Shown here: positions 1 to 9,691 of the stretch, in pieces
Layout: each line of letters begins with the position of its first letter
How positions within the stretch are numbered: the stretch's first letter is position 1
The notes under the pieces: model-generated
The model's input: the letters and a program-made list of their open reading frames with translations, nothing else
Told to the model about the DNA's origin: nothing
Databases searched by the model: none
Program-made: the position numbers and the translations under genes
NCBI RefSeq assembly: GCF_011045835.1
Contig: NZ_CP047349.1
Span: forward strand, 806,001-870,000
Length of the DNA stretch: 64,000 nucleotides
Source of the DNA: Proteus terrae subsp. cibarius
GTDB taxonomy: Bacteria; Pseudomonadota; Gammaproteobacteria; Enterobacterales; Enterobacteriaceae
Direction of reading: 5' to 3'

Positions 1-1
1 A

Positions 2-892
2 GCATTAATGGCTGTTCACTGTATTGTTCCTCCTCATCCAGCTGCTCTATTCGTAACAAATGAATTAGGGGCAGATATGGGAACCGTTATTGTTGCAGGT
101 CTTGCGGTAGGCTTAGTTGCATCTTTAGTCGGTGGTCCTCTATTCTTAAAAATGTTAGGCGAGCGCTTACCATTTAAAACCGTACCTGAAGAATTTTCTG
201 ATATGGAAATTCGTGAAGAAAAAGATTTACCTTCATTAGGTGCGACTCTGTTTACTGTCTTATTACCTATTGTTTTGATGCTGATAAAAACAGCAGCAGA
301 ATTAAATATGACTAAAGGTACATCGGTTTATACCGCGTTACAGTTTATTGGTAACCCAATTACTGCGATGTTTATTGCTGCCTTTGTTGCTTATTATGTG
401 TTAGGTATTCGCCGTAATATGGGAATGAATACTTTATTAAAGAAAACAGAAGATAGCTTTAGCTCTATTGCCAACATCTTATTAATTATTGGTGCGGGTG
501 GTGCTTTTAACGGCATTTTAAAAGGTAGTGGTTTAAGTGAATCTTTAGCGTTAATTCTTTCTAACTTGGATATGCATCCAATTTTATTGGCTTGGTTAGT
601 CGCCATTATCCTTCATGCAGCTGTTGGTTCTGCAACTGTTGCAATGATGGGAGCTACTGCAATTGTTGCACCATTAATGCCTTTATACCCAGACATTAGC
701 CCTGAAATTATTACATTAGCAATTGGTTCAGGTGCTATTGGTTGTACCATCGTCACAGACTCACTGTTTTGGTTAGTGAAGCAGTATTGTAATGCAACTT
801 TAAGTGAAACTTTTCGTTTTTACAGTGTCGCGACCTTTATTGCCTCCTTTGTCGCATTAGGCGGTACATTTATGCTTTCTTTTGTCATATAA
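2..892 (+). CDS. dsdX: D-serine permease DsdX, 3' part (5' end outside window)
   Basis: Membrane permease of the GntP (gluconate:H+ symporter) family, most likely importing D-serine for the deaminase encoded next to it. The reading frame is open back to the window edge. The first visible residues (ALMAVHCIVPPHPAALF) match the middle of the family, where a conserved VPPHP motif precedes the second half. About 296 of the usual ~445 residues are present, so the ATG at 8 is internal. Several hydrophobic membrane segments are visible, ending in a hydrophobic C-terminus. The gene lies 12 bp upstream of dsdA in the same direction, which suggests one dsdXA transcript. The family assignment is firm. 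The D-serine specificity rests mainly on the neighbour. Confidence 0.88.
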   Translation, partial: ALMAVHCIVPPHPAALFVTNELGADMGTVIVAGLAVGLVASLVGGPLFLKMLGERLPFKTVPEEFSDMEIREEKDLPSLGATLFTVLLPIVLMLIKTAAELNMTKGTSVYTALQFIGNPITAMFIAAFVAYYVLGIRRNMGMNTLLKKTEDSFSSIANILLIIGAGGAFNGILKGSGLSESLALILSNLDMHPILLAWLVAIILHAAVGSATVAMMGATAIVAPLMPLYPDISPEIITLAIGSGAIGCTIVTDSLFWLVKQYCNATLSETFRFYSVATFIASFVALGGTFMLSFVI

Positions 893-904
893 AAGAGAAC
901 GACT

Positions 905-2233
905 ATGAACCATATAGATATAAATAAATTAAAAAGTAATTTTCCACTAGTTAATGACTTAGTGGACTTAAAAGAAGTGGTTTGGTTTAACCCAAAAGTG
1001 ACCACCACTGACCAGGGACTTCCATATGTTGGTTTAACGCAAGATGACGTAATTGACGCACAAGCACGGTTACAACGTTTTGCACCTTATTTAGCTAAAG
1101 CATTTCCAGAAACAGCGGTTACTAAAGGGATCATCGAATCAGAAGTGGTTGATATTCCTAAGATGAAAGTTGCTCTTGAAAAGCGTTATAACACCTCCAT
1201 TAGCGGTCAATTGCGTTTGAAAAAGGACAGTCATCTGCCTATTTCAGGTTCAATTAAAGCTCGTGGTGGAATTTATGAAGTACTGACTCATGCTGAGAAA
1301 TTGGCAATCAATGCGGGATTATTAAGTACAGATGATAATTATGAAAAATTATTTTCTGATAAATTCCGTGAGTTCTTTAGCCAATATAGTATCGCGGTAG
1401 GTTCAACAGGCAACTTAGGTATGTCTATTGGGATCATGAGTGCGAAATTAGGTTTTAGTGTGAGTGTTCATATGTCTGCTGATGCACGTCAGTGGAAGAA
1501 AGATAAATTACGCTCCCATGGCGTGAATGTTGTTGAATATGAACAAGATTACAGCATCGCGGTAGAAGAAGGTCGTAAAGAGGCAGAGAAAGATCCTAAC
1601 TGTTTCTTCATCGATGACGAAAACTCAAAAACATTATTCTTGGGTTATGCGGTAGCGGGATTACGTTTAAAACGCCAATTTGAAGAACAAGGTGTTCGTG
1701 TTGATAGTGAACATCCTCTGTTTGTTTATCTGCCTTGTGGTGTTGGTGGTGGTCCTGGTGGCGTTGCTTTTGGGCTGAAATTGGCATTTGGTGATGCAGT
1801 ACACTGTTTATTTGCAGAGCCAACGCACTCACCTTGTATGTTATTGGGCGTTTATACCCAATTACATGAAGGCATCTCAGTACAAGAGATTGGTATCGAT
1901 AACGTCACTGCCGCTGATGGTCTTGCTGTTGGTCGTGCATCAGGCTTCGTAGGTCGCGCAATGGAGCGCTTAATTGATGGTTATTACACTATTGATGACC
2001 AAGAGCTTTATGACTTACTCAGTTTATTAAATAAAGAAGAAGGGATTAAGTTAGAACCTTCGGCTTTAGCGGGAATGGCTGGTGCTATACATGTCACTCA
2101 AGCTAAAGATTATCTGCAAGGCTTATCACTGGACAGTCAAAAAATGCAAAATGCGACGCATTTAGTGTGGGCGACGGGGGGGGGTATGGTTCCTGTGGAT
2201 GAAATGCAAAAATATCTCGCTCAAGGAAAATAG
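905..2233 (+). CDS. dsdA: D-serine ammonia-lyase (D-serine dehydratase)
   Basis: PLP enzyme that converts D-serine to pyruvate and ammonia, detoxifying D-serine (abundant in urine) and letting it be used as a carbon and nitrogen source. It has 442 residues, the same length as E. coli DsdA. The PLP lysine is K118 in SGSIKARGG, and the glycine-rich phosphate loops GSTGNLG and [10 protein letters not shown] are intact. The C-terminal ATGGGMVP motif is encoded across a run of nine G (2176-2184), which is unusual in this AT-rich DNA. The ATG follows an AGAG ribosome site (896-899) and dsdX closely. Expression is presumably under DsdC, which would lie upstream of the window. Confidence 0.97.
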   Translation: MNHIDINKLKSNFPLVNDLVDLKEVVWFNPKVTTTDQGLPYVGLTQDDVIDAQARLQRFAPYLAKAFPETAVTKGIIESEVVDIPKMKVALEKRYNTSISGQLRLKKDSHLPISGSIKARGGIYEVLTHAEKLAINAGLLSTDDNYEKLFSDKFREFFSQYSIAVGSTGNLGMSIGIMSAKLGFSVSVHMSADARQWKKDKLRSHGVNVVEYEQDYSIAVEEGRKEAEKDPNCFFIDDENSKTLFLGYAVAGLRLKRQFEEQGVRVDSEHPLFVYLPCGVGGGPGGVAFGLKLAFGDAVHCLFAEPTHSPCMLLGVYTQLHEGISVQEIGIDNVTAADGLAVGRASGFVGRAMERLIDGYYTIDDQELYDLLSLLNKEEGIKLEPSALAGMAGAIHVTQAKDYLQGLSLDSQKMQNATHLVWATGGGMVPVDEMQKYLAQGK

Positions 2234-2246
2234 AGTGTAGAACGGG

Positions 2247-2276
2247 TGCTATCAGTTTTTGTTCTGATAGCATCTT
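2247..2276 (+). terminator. Hairpin after dsdA
   Basis: A perfect 9-bp stem, TGCTATCAG (2247-2255) and CTGATAGCA (2264-2272), lies 14 bp after the dsdA stop. Only a short TCTT follows it, so termination may be weak or factor-assisted. Confidence 0.5.
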
Positions 2277-2414
2277 AAAAAATAAAGGGAGTAGTACAAG
2301 TATCTCCAATCATTATCTAAAACAATAATAGCGTAGCAATGTGTTACACCAAGTGTTACATCAAACATTCACACCAGGATGTCACACCAGGGGAAAATGT
2401 CGTAGTATTATTAT

Positions 2415-2441
2415 AAAAAAGAGGCACCCATTGGGTGCCTC
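2415..2441 (-). terminator. Terminator of the uhp-afu operon
   Basis: A 9-bp GC-rich stem, GAGGCACCC (2421-2429) and GGGTGCCTC (2433-2441), is followed on the minus strand by a run of six T (2415-2420). It lies 29 bp after the afuC stop. The convergent dsdA transcript could also be slowed here. Confidence 0.85.
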
Positions 2442-2470
2442 GCTTACTTTTATCCTATTCAACATTATGT

Positions 2471-3511
2471 TTATTCTAAAATAAACATGCCATAAGGATG
2501 GATTTGTAGATAGTAGCTATCGCCTACATTAGGTTGAAGCTGTGTGGCATTGACTTGTAATAGCAAGGTTTGATTTTGCCATTCCACTGTCACTTCATAT
2601 TGAGGCCCCATATAAGCGACATGGACAATTTTGCATTGCTGACAAGCATCGCCTTGCTGAGATAAGGTGATAGCTTCTGGTCTAACGCCCACTCTCACTT
2701 CTGTTTTAGTCGTATTAAACGTATCTGGTTTTGGTAAACGATATTGGAAAATATCAACATAATCAGCGCCCAATGTTGCTGGGAATAAGTTGGCATCTCC
2801 CATAAAGCTTGCCATAAATTCAGAAGCCGGTTGGCGATAAAGAGTTTGTGGTGAGCCTAGTTGCATTATCTTGCCTTTATTCATCACCAATACCATATCA
2901 GAAACCGCAAATGCTTCACTTTGGTCATGGGTTACGTAAAGAGAGGTGATATTAAACTGTTGTTGTAATTCACGAATTTTCTCTCTCATGCTACGACGTA
3001 AGTTCGCATCAAGGTTACTCAGTGGTTCATCAAAAAGCAGTACTTTAGGCTTTAAAATTAACGCACGCGCTAAGGCGACACGTTGTTGTTGTCCACCCGA
3101 TATTTGGTCAACAAAGCGGTCTTCAAAACCAGCTAAATCCACCAGCTCTAAGGCTTCAGAAACACGTTGTTTAATTTCAGCTTTAGGACGTCCTAGCATT
3201 TTTAAGCCATAGCCAATGTTTTCCCCCAAAGACATATGCGGGAAAAGGGCGTAAGACTGAAACACCATACAAATATCACGTTGCTGGATTGAGCGGTCAG
3301 TAACATCCTCACCATCAATAAAAATCTTACCTTCTGTCGGTTTTTCTAACCCTGCAACTAAACGTAACACCGTTGTTTTACCACAACCTGAAGGCCCCAA
3401 TAATGAAACCATTTTGCCTTGTGGAATAGACAAACTGAGATCTTCAATTACCGTGTTAGAGCCAAAACGCTTAATTACATTTTTCAGTTCAACGAAATGT
3501 TGTTGTGTCAT
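2471..3511 (-). CDS. afuC: ABC importer ATPase AfuC (sugar-phosphate uptake)
   Basis: Cytoplasmic ATP-binding subunit that would power the AfuB permease. Its 346 residues carry Walker [10 protein letters not shown] (39-47), the signature [14 protein letters not shown] (from 136), Walker B VLLFDEP (156-162) and the H-loop in [11 protein letters not shown]-terminal ~100-residue TOBE-type regulatory domain follows, as in the PotA/FbpC/MalK class. It is the last gene of a minus-strand operon, 15 bp after afuB. Such genes were long annotated as ferric-iron transporters. Work on AfuABC in Actinobacillus and Citrobacter showed transport of hexose and other sugar phosphates. The adjacent uhpABC genes favour the latter here. 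Confidence 0.88.
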   Translation of the reverse strand: MTQQHFVELKNVIKRFGSNTVIEDLSLSIPQGKMVSLLGPSGCGKTTVLRLVAGLEKPTEGKIFIDGEDVTDRSIQQRDICMVFQSYALFPHMSLGENIGYGLKMLGRPKAEIKQRVSEALELVDLAGFEDRFVDQISGGQQQRVALARALILKPKVLLFDEPLSNLDANLRRSMREKIRELQQQFNITSLYVTHDQSEAFAVSDMVLVMNKGKIMQLGSPQTLYRQPASEFMASFMGDANLFPATLGADYVDIFQYRLPKPDTFNTTKTEVRVGVRPEAITLSQQGDACQQCKIVHVAYMGPQYEVTVEWQNQTLLLQVNATQLQPNVGDSYYLQIHPYGMFILE

Positions 3512-3526
3512 GATTTATACTCCGTA

Positions 3527-5605
3527 TTACTGTGCATTTTTGGCTTTAGAGCGTGAAACACGGGCTTCGCCAATCAAATAGTCAAATAAGAAAATAATTG
3601 CCAACATCACAACGATTAAAATCGAGCCGTAGGCAATTGCGACGCCGTATTCACCATCTTCAACGCGGTTTAAAATATAAGCGGTGGCAACGCGTGTATC
3701 TGGTGTAACAAGGAAAACGATGGCACTGACAGTAGTAATGGCACGCACAAAGCTATAAATCAGCGCAGATAAAATAGCAGGGCGTAATAACGGTAATAGC
3801 ACATAGAAAATAGTTCTCATTGAATTCGCTCTTAAACTGAGAGAGGCTTCATCCAGCGATTTATCAATTTGTCCTAATCCCGCAATACCTGCACGTATCC
3901 CTACTGGTACGTTACGCATTGTCATAGAGATAATGACAATGGCGGCTGTTCCCGTTAAATAGAAAGGCGAGTCGTTAAATGCAAGAATATAAGAGACACC
4001 TGCAACGGTTCCTGGTACAGCGAAACAAAGCATTGTCGTGAACTCGATACTTTTCTTACCTTTAAAGTCTTGGCGCACCACAATATAGGCAATTAATAGT
4101 CCGAGAATGGCTGTAATCGGTGCTGCAATACCTGCATATAACAAGGTATCTAACAGCGAAGGCCATGCACCGTCACTCATTCCTTGACCAAATAGTTTGA
4201 TAAAGTTGTCGAGTGTTAAGGTGTAATCAACCCCCCAGTTAACAGTGAAACTGCCATAGAAAATACTGCCATAGAGCAAGATATTAAACACAACCCAAAT
4301 ACCTAGAACGGTAGTCACAAATGCAATTAGTGAAGATGGAAGAGGTTGAACATCACCGCGATAGGATTTACCTGATACCGTGACGTAAGAGCGTTTACCA
4401 ATCCACATATACTGCACACAGAACACTAATAGTGAGAAAACTAGCAGTGACGCACCTAATGTACTGGCTGATTGATAATCTAGCTGAGAGCCTGTGATAT
4501 AGAAGTAAATTTGTGTAGCGATAACGTCAAAGTTGCCCCCTAAAACCAGAGGGTTACTAAAGTCGGCCAGAGATTGCACAATCACAATTAAAAACGCATT
4601 GGCTAACGCGGGCTTAAGTAACGGCATAAAAACATTAAAGAAGGTTTGATAGCGATTAGCTCTTAAGGTGTAAGACGCTTCTTCCAATGAAGGATGAATG
4701 GTTTTTATCGCACCATCTAAAATCATAAATGACATTGGAGTAAAGGCGAGCACTTGAGCTAACCAAATTCCTGTAAAACCATATAACCAGTTGGTATTTT
4801 CCAGTCCTGCATACGTGGCGAGAAACTCTGTTACATAGCCAGAGCGACCCATCATTAATGTTACCCCTAAACCGACGACAAAAGGTGGCGTAACAATAGG
4901 TAAGATAGAAAATACACGGCCAATAATGGCAGAGCGTACCGCAATACGAGACGTATAAATTGCCAGAATTAAACCAAAGAAGGTACAACCGATACCCACT
5001 GCAATAGAAAGCGCAATAGAGTTGAGCATCACTTGCACAATATGCGCTTGGCTTAAAATAGCGATAAATTCAAAAGGCGCAAAATTGCCCGCGCTATCTT
5101 TAAACATCGGAATAAAAATAGCGATACTTGGAAAGATGATAAAGGCACCAATCAGCGCAACAACGGCGATTAAAGAGCCAATAACAAAGCTGTCACCGCC
5201 CAGCCATTCAAGGCGTGTTAAGGCGGTTTTCATGATCATTCCCAAAGAAATAAAGAGGATGATCGCAGAATAACCTAAGCCACGCCCTTCAAGAGTTGCA
5301 CTAACGATTGCAATGAATGCACAAAATAGCGCAAAACCAGCATCAAAATAGTGGCGAGAACGATTTTCACGCTTAGGAGCAGTTAATGGGCGAAATAACA
5401 GTAAACTAGGTAATAAAAACCAGAGCCAACTGATATTGACGCTACTCCAGCCGTAAGAGGTGAGTAATTCATCTGCTGTAGAATCTAAAAGACCGTAATC
5501 AAGGCTCCATGACGGCAGTAACGCAAAAGCCATCCATGCAATTAGGATCCATAAAAATATGGGATCCCGCCTCTTTTTTTCAGGTAAAGCGAGTGTGTGA
5601 GACAT
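3527..5605 (-). CDS. afuB: ABC importer permease AfuB (fused two-domain)
   Basis: Inner-membrane channel of the importer. It has 692 residues and is a tandem fusion of two binding-protein-dependent permease domains. Each half carries an EAA-type loop that contacts the ATPase (EEASYTLRANRYQTFF in the first, DEASLSLRANSMRTIF in the second), so one polypeptide supplies both membrane halves. More hydrophobic segments than a single permease are visible, including an N-terminal pair before the first domain. It lies 15 bp upstream of afuC and about 75 bp downstream of afuA. The fusion is typical of FbpB/AfuB. The substrate is inferred from operon context. Confidence 0.88.
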   Translation of the reverse strand: MSHTLALPEKKRRDPIFLWILIAWMAFALLPSWSLDYGLLDSTADELLTSYGWSSVNISWLWFLLPSLLLFRPLTAPKRENRSRHYFDAGFALFCAFIAIVSATLEGRGLGYSAIILFISLGMIMKTALTRLEWLGGDSFVIGSLIAVVALIGAFIIFPSIAIFIPMFKDSAGNFAPFEFIAILSQAHIVQVMLNSIALSIAVGIGCTFFGLILAIYTSRIAVRSAIIGRVFSILPIVTPPFVVGLGVTLMMGRSGYVTEFLATYAGLENTNWLYGFTGIWLAQVLAFTPMSFMILDGAIKTIHPSLEEASYTLRANRYQTFFNVFMPLLKPALANAFLIVIVQSLADFSNPLVLGGNFDVIATQIYFYITGSQLDYQSASTLGASLLVFSLLVFCVQYMWIGKRSYVTVSGKSYRGDVQPLPSSLIAFVTTVLGIWVVFNILLYGSIFYGSFTVNWGVDYTLTLDNFIKLFGQGMSDGAWPSLLDTLLYAGIAAPITAILGLLIAYIVVRQDFKGKKSIEFTTMLCFAVPGTVAGVSYILAFNDSPFYLTGTAAIVIISMTMRNVPVGIRAGIAGLGQIDKSLDEASLSLRANSMRTIFYVLLPLLRPAILSALIYSFVRAITTVSAIVFLVTPDTRVATAYILNRVEDGEYGVAIAYGSILIVVMLAIIFLFDYLIGEARVSRSKAKNAQ

Positions 5606-5679
5606 AAATCCCCCGAGAGTAAATGTATTTATTATTATGAGAAAAAGAGAGCGAGAGGTTATCTCGCTCTATTAATGAG

Positions 5680-6711
5680 CTATTTACCCATTTTTACTTC
5701 GGTAACCCACTTATTAATCAGCTCTTTACGCACTTCACTATCGCCATATTTATCCATGTCGTAGTTAATGAGTTTTAAGTCTGATAATTTCAGTGCCATT
5801 GGTGAAGATTCAGCCGAGGTATTAGTGAGAATTTGGTAAGATTTACCTTCTTTCCAGCTAATTTCCTGCGCTTCTTTTGAGAGTGTCCAATCTACGAATA
5901 ATTTTGCGTTATCCATATTGCGGGCATTTTTAATGATACTCACACCACCGATTTCATAGCCTGTACCTTCACAAGGTGAAATCAATTCAAGTGGAGCGCC
6001 ATTTTCAACTTCTAATGAGTAGTCATGTAAGAAACCAATACCAATGGTGGCTTCACCACGCGCTGCATTTCGTGCCGGAGCAATACCTGATTTGGTATAT
6101 TGAGAAATATTTGTATTGATTTTCTTCAGGTAATCAAAGGCTTGTTCGGTTCCCCACAATTGGTCAAAGGTTGCTAGTGCAGTGTAAGCTGTACCTGAGC
6201 TTTGTGGATCAGCGATTTGAATTTCACCTTTATATTCAGGTTTAATTAAATCTTTCCAGCAAGTTGGGATCGCGATGCCTTTTTCTTTTAGGCGATCTTT
6301 ATTAACGCCAAAGCCTAAAATGCCGACATAAACCGCAGAAGAGTAGTTACCTTTGCGTTTAGCCGGATCACGGAATTGTGGCATGATTTGATCGAGATTA
6401 GGAGAAACATAAGGCTCTAGCAGATCCATTTCACCAGCTTGTGAGTGAGGGTCCATCGTTCCACCATACCAAACGTCAGCTTGTGGATTGCGTTTTTCAG
6501 CTTCAATTTTAGCTAAAGTACTTCCTGAACCATTACGAACGAAGGTTGTTTTAACATCATACTTTTCGGCAAAGGCTTTTGTTTCAGCTTCACACATGGC
6601 ATTTGTCGCACTACAGTAAACCACTAAGCGACCAGCCGCATTTGTTGATAAGCTAACCGCAGAAAGAGCCAGACCAGCCGCAACGAGAGTAGAGAGGGTT
6701 TTCAATTTCAT
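5680..6711 (-). CDS. afuA: Periplasmic sugar-phosphate-binding protein AfuA
   Basis: Extracytoplasmic solute-binding protein. Its 343 residues begin with a signal peptide (positive MKLK, hydrophobic core, cleavage near STNAAG). The mature part starts RLVVYCSATNAMCEAE and contains the NPQADVWYGGTMD region of the family-1 iron/phosphate-type binding fold. No tyrosine pair typical of ferric binding is evident by eye. Together with the Uhp genes upstream this supports sugar-phosphate rather than iron binding. Its ATG lies only 2 bp after the uhpC stop and its AAAGG ribosome site lies inside the uhpC coding end, so translation is probably coupled to uhpC. Confidence 0.87.
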   Translation of the reverse strand: MKLKTLSTLVAAGLALSAVSLSTNAAGRLVVYCSATNAMCEAETKAFAEKYDVKTTFVRNGSGSTLAKIEAEKRNPQADVWYGGTMDPHSQAGEMDLLEPYVSPNLDQIMPQFRDPAKRKGNYSSAVYVGILGFGVNKDRLKEKGIAIPTCWKDLIKPEYKGEIQIADPQSSGTAYTALATFDQLWGTEQAFDYLKKINTNISQYTKSGIAPARNAARGEATIGIGFLHDYSLEVENGAPLELISPCEGTGYEIGGVSIIKNARNMDNAKLFVDWTLSKEAQEISWKEGKSYQILTNTSAESSPMALKLSDLKLINYDMDKYGDSEVRKELINKWVTEVKMGK

Positions 6712-6713
6712 GT

Positions 6714-8051
6714 TCAGAACCTTTTAAATGTGTCGTCATCGGAAAATGAAAGTGGGCCAACTAAATGCTCTTGTTTGCTAACATCAGCAATCAACAACGG
6801 CATTAGTAAGAGTCCCATTAAGGCCGCAGCACTGGTTAATAATGCAAACATCCCAGTCCAACCATAATGCGCCATGACCTGACTTAATGGCCAACCTGCC
6901 ATTGCTGCCCCTAAATAGGCAAACAATCCCAAGTAGCCAGTTACCGTGCCTGCTGCGTTTTTATGGCAATATTCTGTTGCAGCAAGCCCGATTAACATCT
7001 GTGGTCCGAACACAAAAAAACCGATACTAAAAAAACAGGCTGCGAGCAAAGCATAATGATGAATTGGAATTAACCAAAGTGCTGTTACTGCGGTAAAAAG
7101 TCCAAGTGAAAACAGCAATATCATTGGTGCTCGTTGGCCACGGAATAATAAATCCGAGCCCCAGCCTGAACATAACGCACCGAGTAAGCCACCCACTTCA
7201 AATAAAGAGAGAATGGCATTAGCACTCAATAAGTTGGCGCCATGTGTTTCTGATAACCAGATATTTCCCCAATCGTTAATCGCCATACGTATGAGATAAA
7301 CCAAAATATAGGAAAAACCCAGTAACCAAATCATTCGGTTAAATAAAATGCTCTCTTTCAAAATAGTTAGCATAGGTTTAGGAGGTGATGCCTGCTCTTG
7401 ACGTAATTCAAAAACATCGCGTCGCCACACGCCCACAGTAGGAAGCCCTTCCTCTGCAGGAGTACCTTTTAATCGTACACACAACCACAACCCGATGATG
7501 ATACCGATAATACCGGGAACAAGCAGTGCGACTTGCCAACTATAATGCGTCGCTAGCCACGCAGTTAAAATGGGAAGACTCATCCCGCCAAGGTTGATTG
7601 AGATATTCCATAATCCCCACCAGAAACCGCGTTCATTGCGTGAATACCAGTGTGTTAACAACCTTGCACAAGGAGGCCATCCAAAGCCTTGAAAGAAACC
7701 ATTTAGTGCCCAGACCAAAAGTAGCGCGGGAAATGAAAGGCAATAGGCAAAAATAATATTCATAATGCCTGTCATGACTAATCCCACACCCATAAACCAG
7801 CGATATCCCCATTTATCATGGAAAATACCGGAAACAAATTTAGATAAACCGTAAGTAAGATAAAAAAGGCTGGCTATCCAACCGATATCCCCTTTATCTA
7901 AATTCAATTCAACCTGCATAACGGGCATTACAAAGTTGACGCTTTTACGTGTGAGATAGAAAGTGGCATAACCGATAATCATCGACAGCATTAAATTTTT
8001 GCGCCAAAAGTTATAGGTCTTATTAATTGATGCCGAATTTTTACCTGACAT
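6714..8051 (-). CDS. uhpC: Sugar-phosphate sensor UhpC (MFS transporter-like)
   Basis: Membrane receptor of the organophosphate:phosphate antiporter family. In E. coli UhpC senses external glucose-6-phosphate and activates UhpB. The 445 residues show the typical twelve-helix MFS pattern with the family motifs FYLTRKSVNF near the N-terminus, YGLSKFVSGI, FFQGFGWPPCARLLTHWYSR, INDWGN and FVFGPQMLIG. The match to UhpC is closer than to the transporter UhpT, and a Uhp two-component pair lies directly upstream. It lies 82 bp after uhpB and abuts afuA, so sensor and transporter are probably co-expressed. UhpC-type sensors keep residual transport activity in some cases. Confidence 0.9.
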   Translation of the reverse strand: MSGKNSASINKTYNFWRKNLMLSMIIGYATFYLTRKSVNFVMPVMQVELNLDKGDIGWIASLFYLTYGLSKFVSGIFHDKWGYRWFMGVGLVMTGIMNIIFAYCLSFPALLLVWALNGFFQGFGWPPCARLLTHWYSRNERGFWWGLWNISINLGGMSLPILTAWLATHYSWQVALLVPGIIGIIIGLWLCVRLKGTPAEEGLPTVGVWRRDVFELRQEQASPPKPMLTILKESILFNRMIWLLGFSYILVYLIRMAINDWGNIWLSETHGANLLSANAILSLFEVGGLLGALCSGWGSDLLFRGQRAPMILLFSLGLFTAVTALWLIPIHHYALLAACFFSIGFFVFGPQMLIGLAATEYCHKNAAGTVTGYLGLFAYLGAAMAGWPLSQVMAHYGWTGMFALLTSAAALMGLLLMPLLIADVSKQEHLVGPLSFSDDDTFKRF

Positions 8052-8133
8052 AACATCCTCTTTGATGTTGCAAATGTAAAAAAAATGTCGCTAAAAAGAA
8101 TGAGATAAGGTTGTAGATGACTAAGACTTATTC

Positions 8134-9690
8134 TTAGTTTTCACTGTTTTCTTTTGAATTTGTGGGTAAGTTAACAATTATTTTCGTGCCGTGATGGTTA
8201 ATCACTTCCCATTCTCCGCCTAAAGCGCGAATGCGTTCTTCTATTCCTCGTAATCCAAAGCCACTACTTTGTTGTGCTGATAATGATGTCGGTAACATAC
8301 CAATGCCATTATCACTAATAATTAGCCGTAAACGGTTTTTATTTTGAGTCAGTGAGATTTGGATATAGGTTGCATTAGCATGTTTACTAATGTTGTTTAA
8401 CAGCTCTTGCACCAAACGGTAGAGAGTAAAAATAATGGTTTCGTTTTCAGGCTCTTTATCTAATGAGTAATTAAAATTACAGGTAATGCCGTTGTCATCA
8501 AAAGCAAACTCATTGATTAAATGATGAAGGGCTTTTTCAAGCGACATCTCCTCTAAAACAGGAGGGCGTAATTGTCGGAGTAGTTGACGTGTAGATTGAT
8601 GAATTTGTAGGGCGAGCCGCTCAATTTGCTCTCCGGTTTGGCGTGTTTTGTCGTTATCGGCCGTTCTTTTGATGAGCATTGATTGAATTTGGATAGCCGT
8701 AATATTCTGCCCAATTTCATCATGTAATTCGCGAGCAATGGCTTTTTTAACATCTTCTTCGGTATGAACCAGTTTTTCCATGAGATCACGACGAGCTTGT
8801 AACTCTTGTTCTAGGCGTAAACGGTAATGACGTAAATTATGAGCAAGTTGCTGTTGGCGACTAATTGCAATCCCTAAGCCGATACCGATAATGGCTTGTG
8901 TGGTTAAGAACATTTCTAACTCACGCAAATCATTAAAAGCACCATTGACTTGGCGAGCAAAAGTAATAATCAAACTACCTAACAGTGCGGATAAAACGCC
9001 ACCTTGCCAGCCATAACGGTAAGCCATAAAGACATTAGGAATAAACACAAGGATAACTAATAAACGCTCTATCTCGGGTGTTAAAAAAAACTGAGCACTT
9101 AACCCGATAAGACAAAATAGAAATCCCCACATTAGCAAGGAAGTTCTTAGCGGAGGATCGGGAGTACCATCAGAGATCAAGGTGCGACTTTGTAATTCAC
9201 GAAGATATTCATAAAGTAAAAAGACAAAAGGCGCGAGCAATATGCCCCCGGTTACTGATGTGAGGAAAATATCGCTGGTGGTATTAATAATAAACCCGAG
9301 AATAAAGGCTTGTAGCAGGCTATTAAAACCCACAGCGCCAATTAATAGGGTTAAGCGTTGCCAATAAAGTGGATATCGCCACCAAATACGCTGAACTTCT
9401 AGTGCGACAACGAGGCTGAGTATTGGAGAAAGATAAATAATGGCGTGGGTAATTAATTGCTCTTGTGCTAACCAGTAATAAAGCCCCCATTCGGCAAATA
9501 GCATCGGTAGCCAAAAGCGGCGCCAGAGTAAAATTATCAGGGCTAATCGTAGACCTTGAGGTAAGAAAAGGGCAGCTTGTTGCCCATTTTTACTTAAATA
9601 GAAGCCAATCACCCAAAGTGATAGCCAAAGTAAAGAGTAGGTGAGCAATAAAAAAAGGGATTGAAGAAGAAAACGCAGTCCCCTTTTCAT
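8134..9690 (-). CDS. uhpB: Sensor histidine kinase UhpB
   Basis: Inner-membrane histidine kinase of the sugar-phosphate response, controlled by UhpC. Its 518 residues have an N-terminal multi-helix MASE1-type membrane region (about 1-280), then a HisKA_3 dimerisation domain with the phosphorylated His323 in ARELHDEIGQN. The ATPase domain contains an N-box (ELLNNISKHA), a G1 motif SDNGIGM and GFGLRGIEERI. The ATG is 1 bp after the uhpA stop, so the two are tightly coupled. A small inverted repeat, ACTAAGA (8120-8126) and TCTTAGT (8132-8138), overlaps its stop codon before uhpC. Confidence 0.92.
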   Translation of the reverse strand: MKRGLRFLLQSLFLLLTYSLLWLSLWVIGFYLSKNGQQAALFLPQGLRLALIILLWRRFWLPMLFAEWGLYYWLAQEQLITHAIIYLSPILSLVVALEVQRIWWRYPLYWQRLTLLIGAVGFNSLLQAFILGFIINTTSDIFLTSVTGGILLAPFVFLLYEYLRELQSRTLISDGTPDPPLRTSLLMWGFLFCLIGLSAQFFLTPEIERLLVILVFIPNVFMAYRYGWQGGVLSALLGSLIITFARQVNGAFNDLRELEMFLTTQAIIGIGLGIAISRQQQLAHNLRHYRLRLEQELQARRDLMEKLVHTEEDVKKAIARELHDEIGQNITAIQIQSMLIKRTADNDKTRQTGEQIERLALQIHQSTRQLLRQLRPPVLEEMSLEKALHHLINEFAFDDNGITCNFNYSLDKEPENETIIFTLYRLVQELLNNISKHANATYIQISLTQNKNRLRLIISDNGIGMLPTSLSAQQSSGFGLRGIEERIRALGGEWEVINHHGTKIIVNLPTNSKENSEN

Positions 9691-9691
9691 A

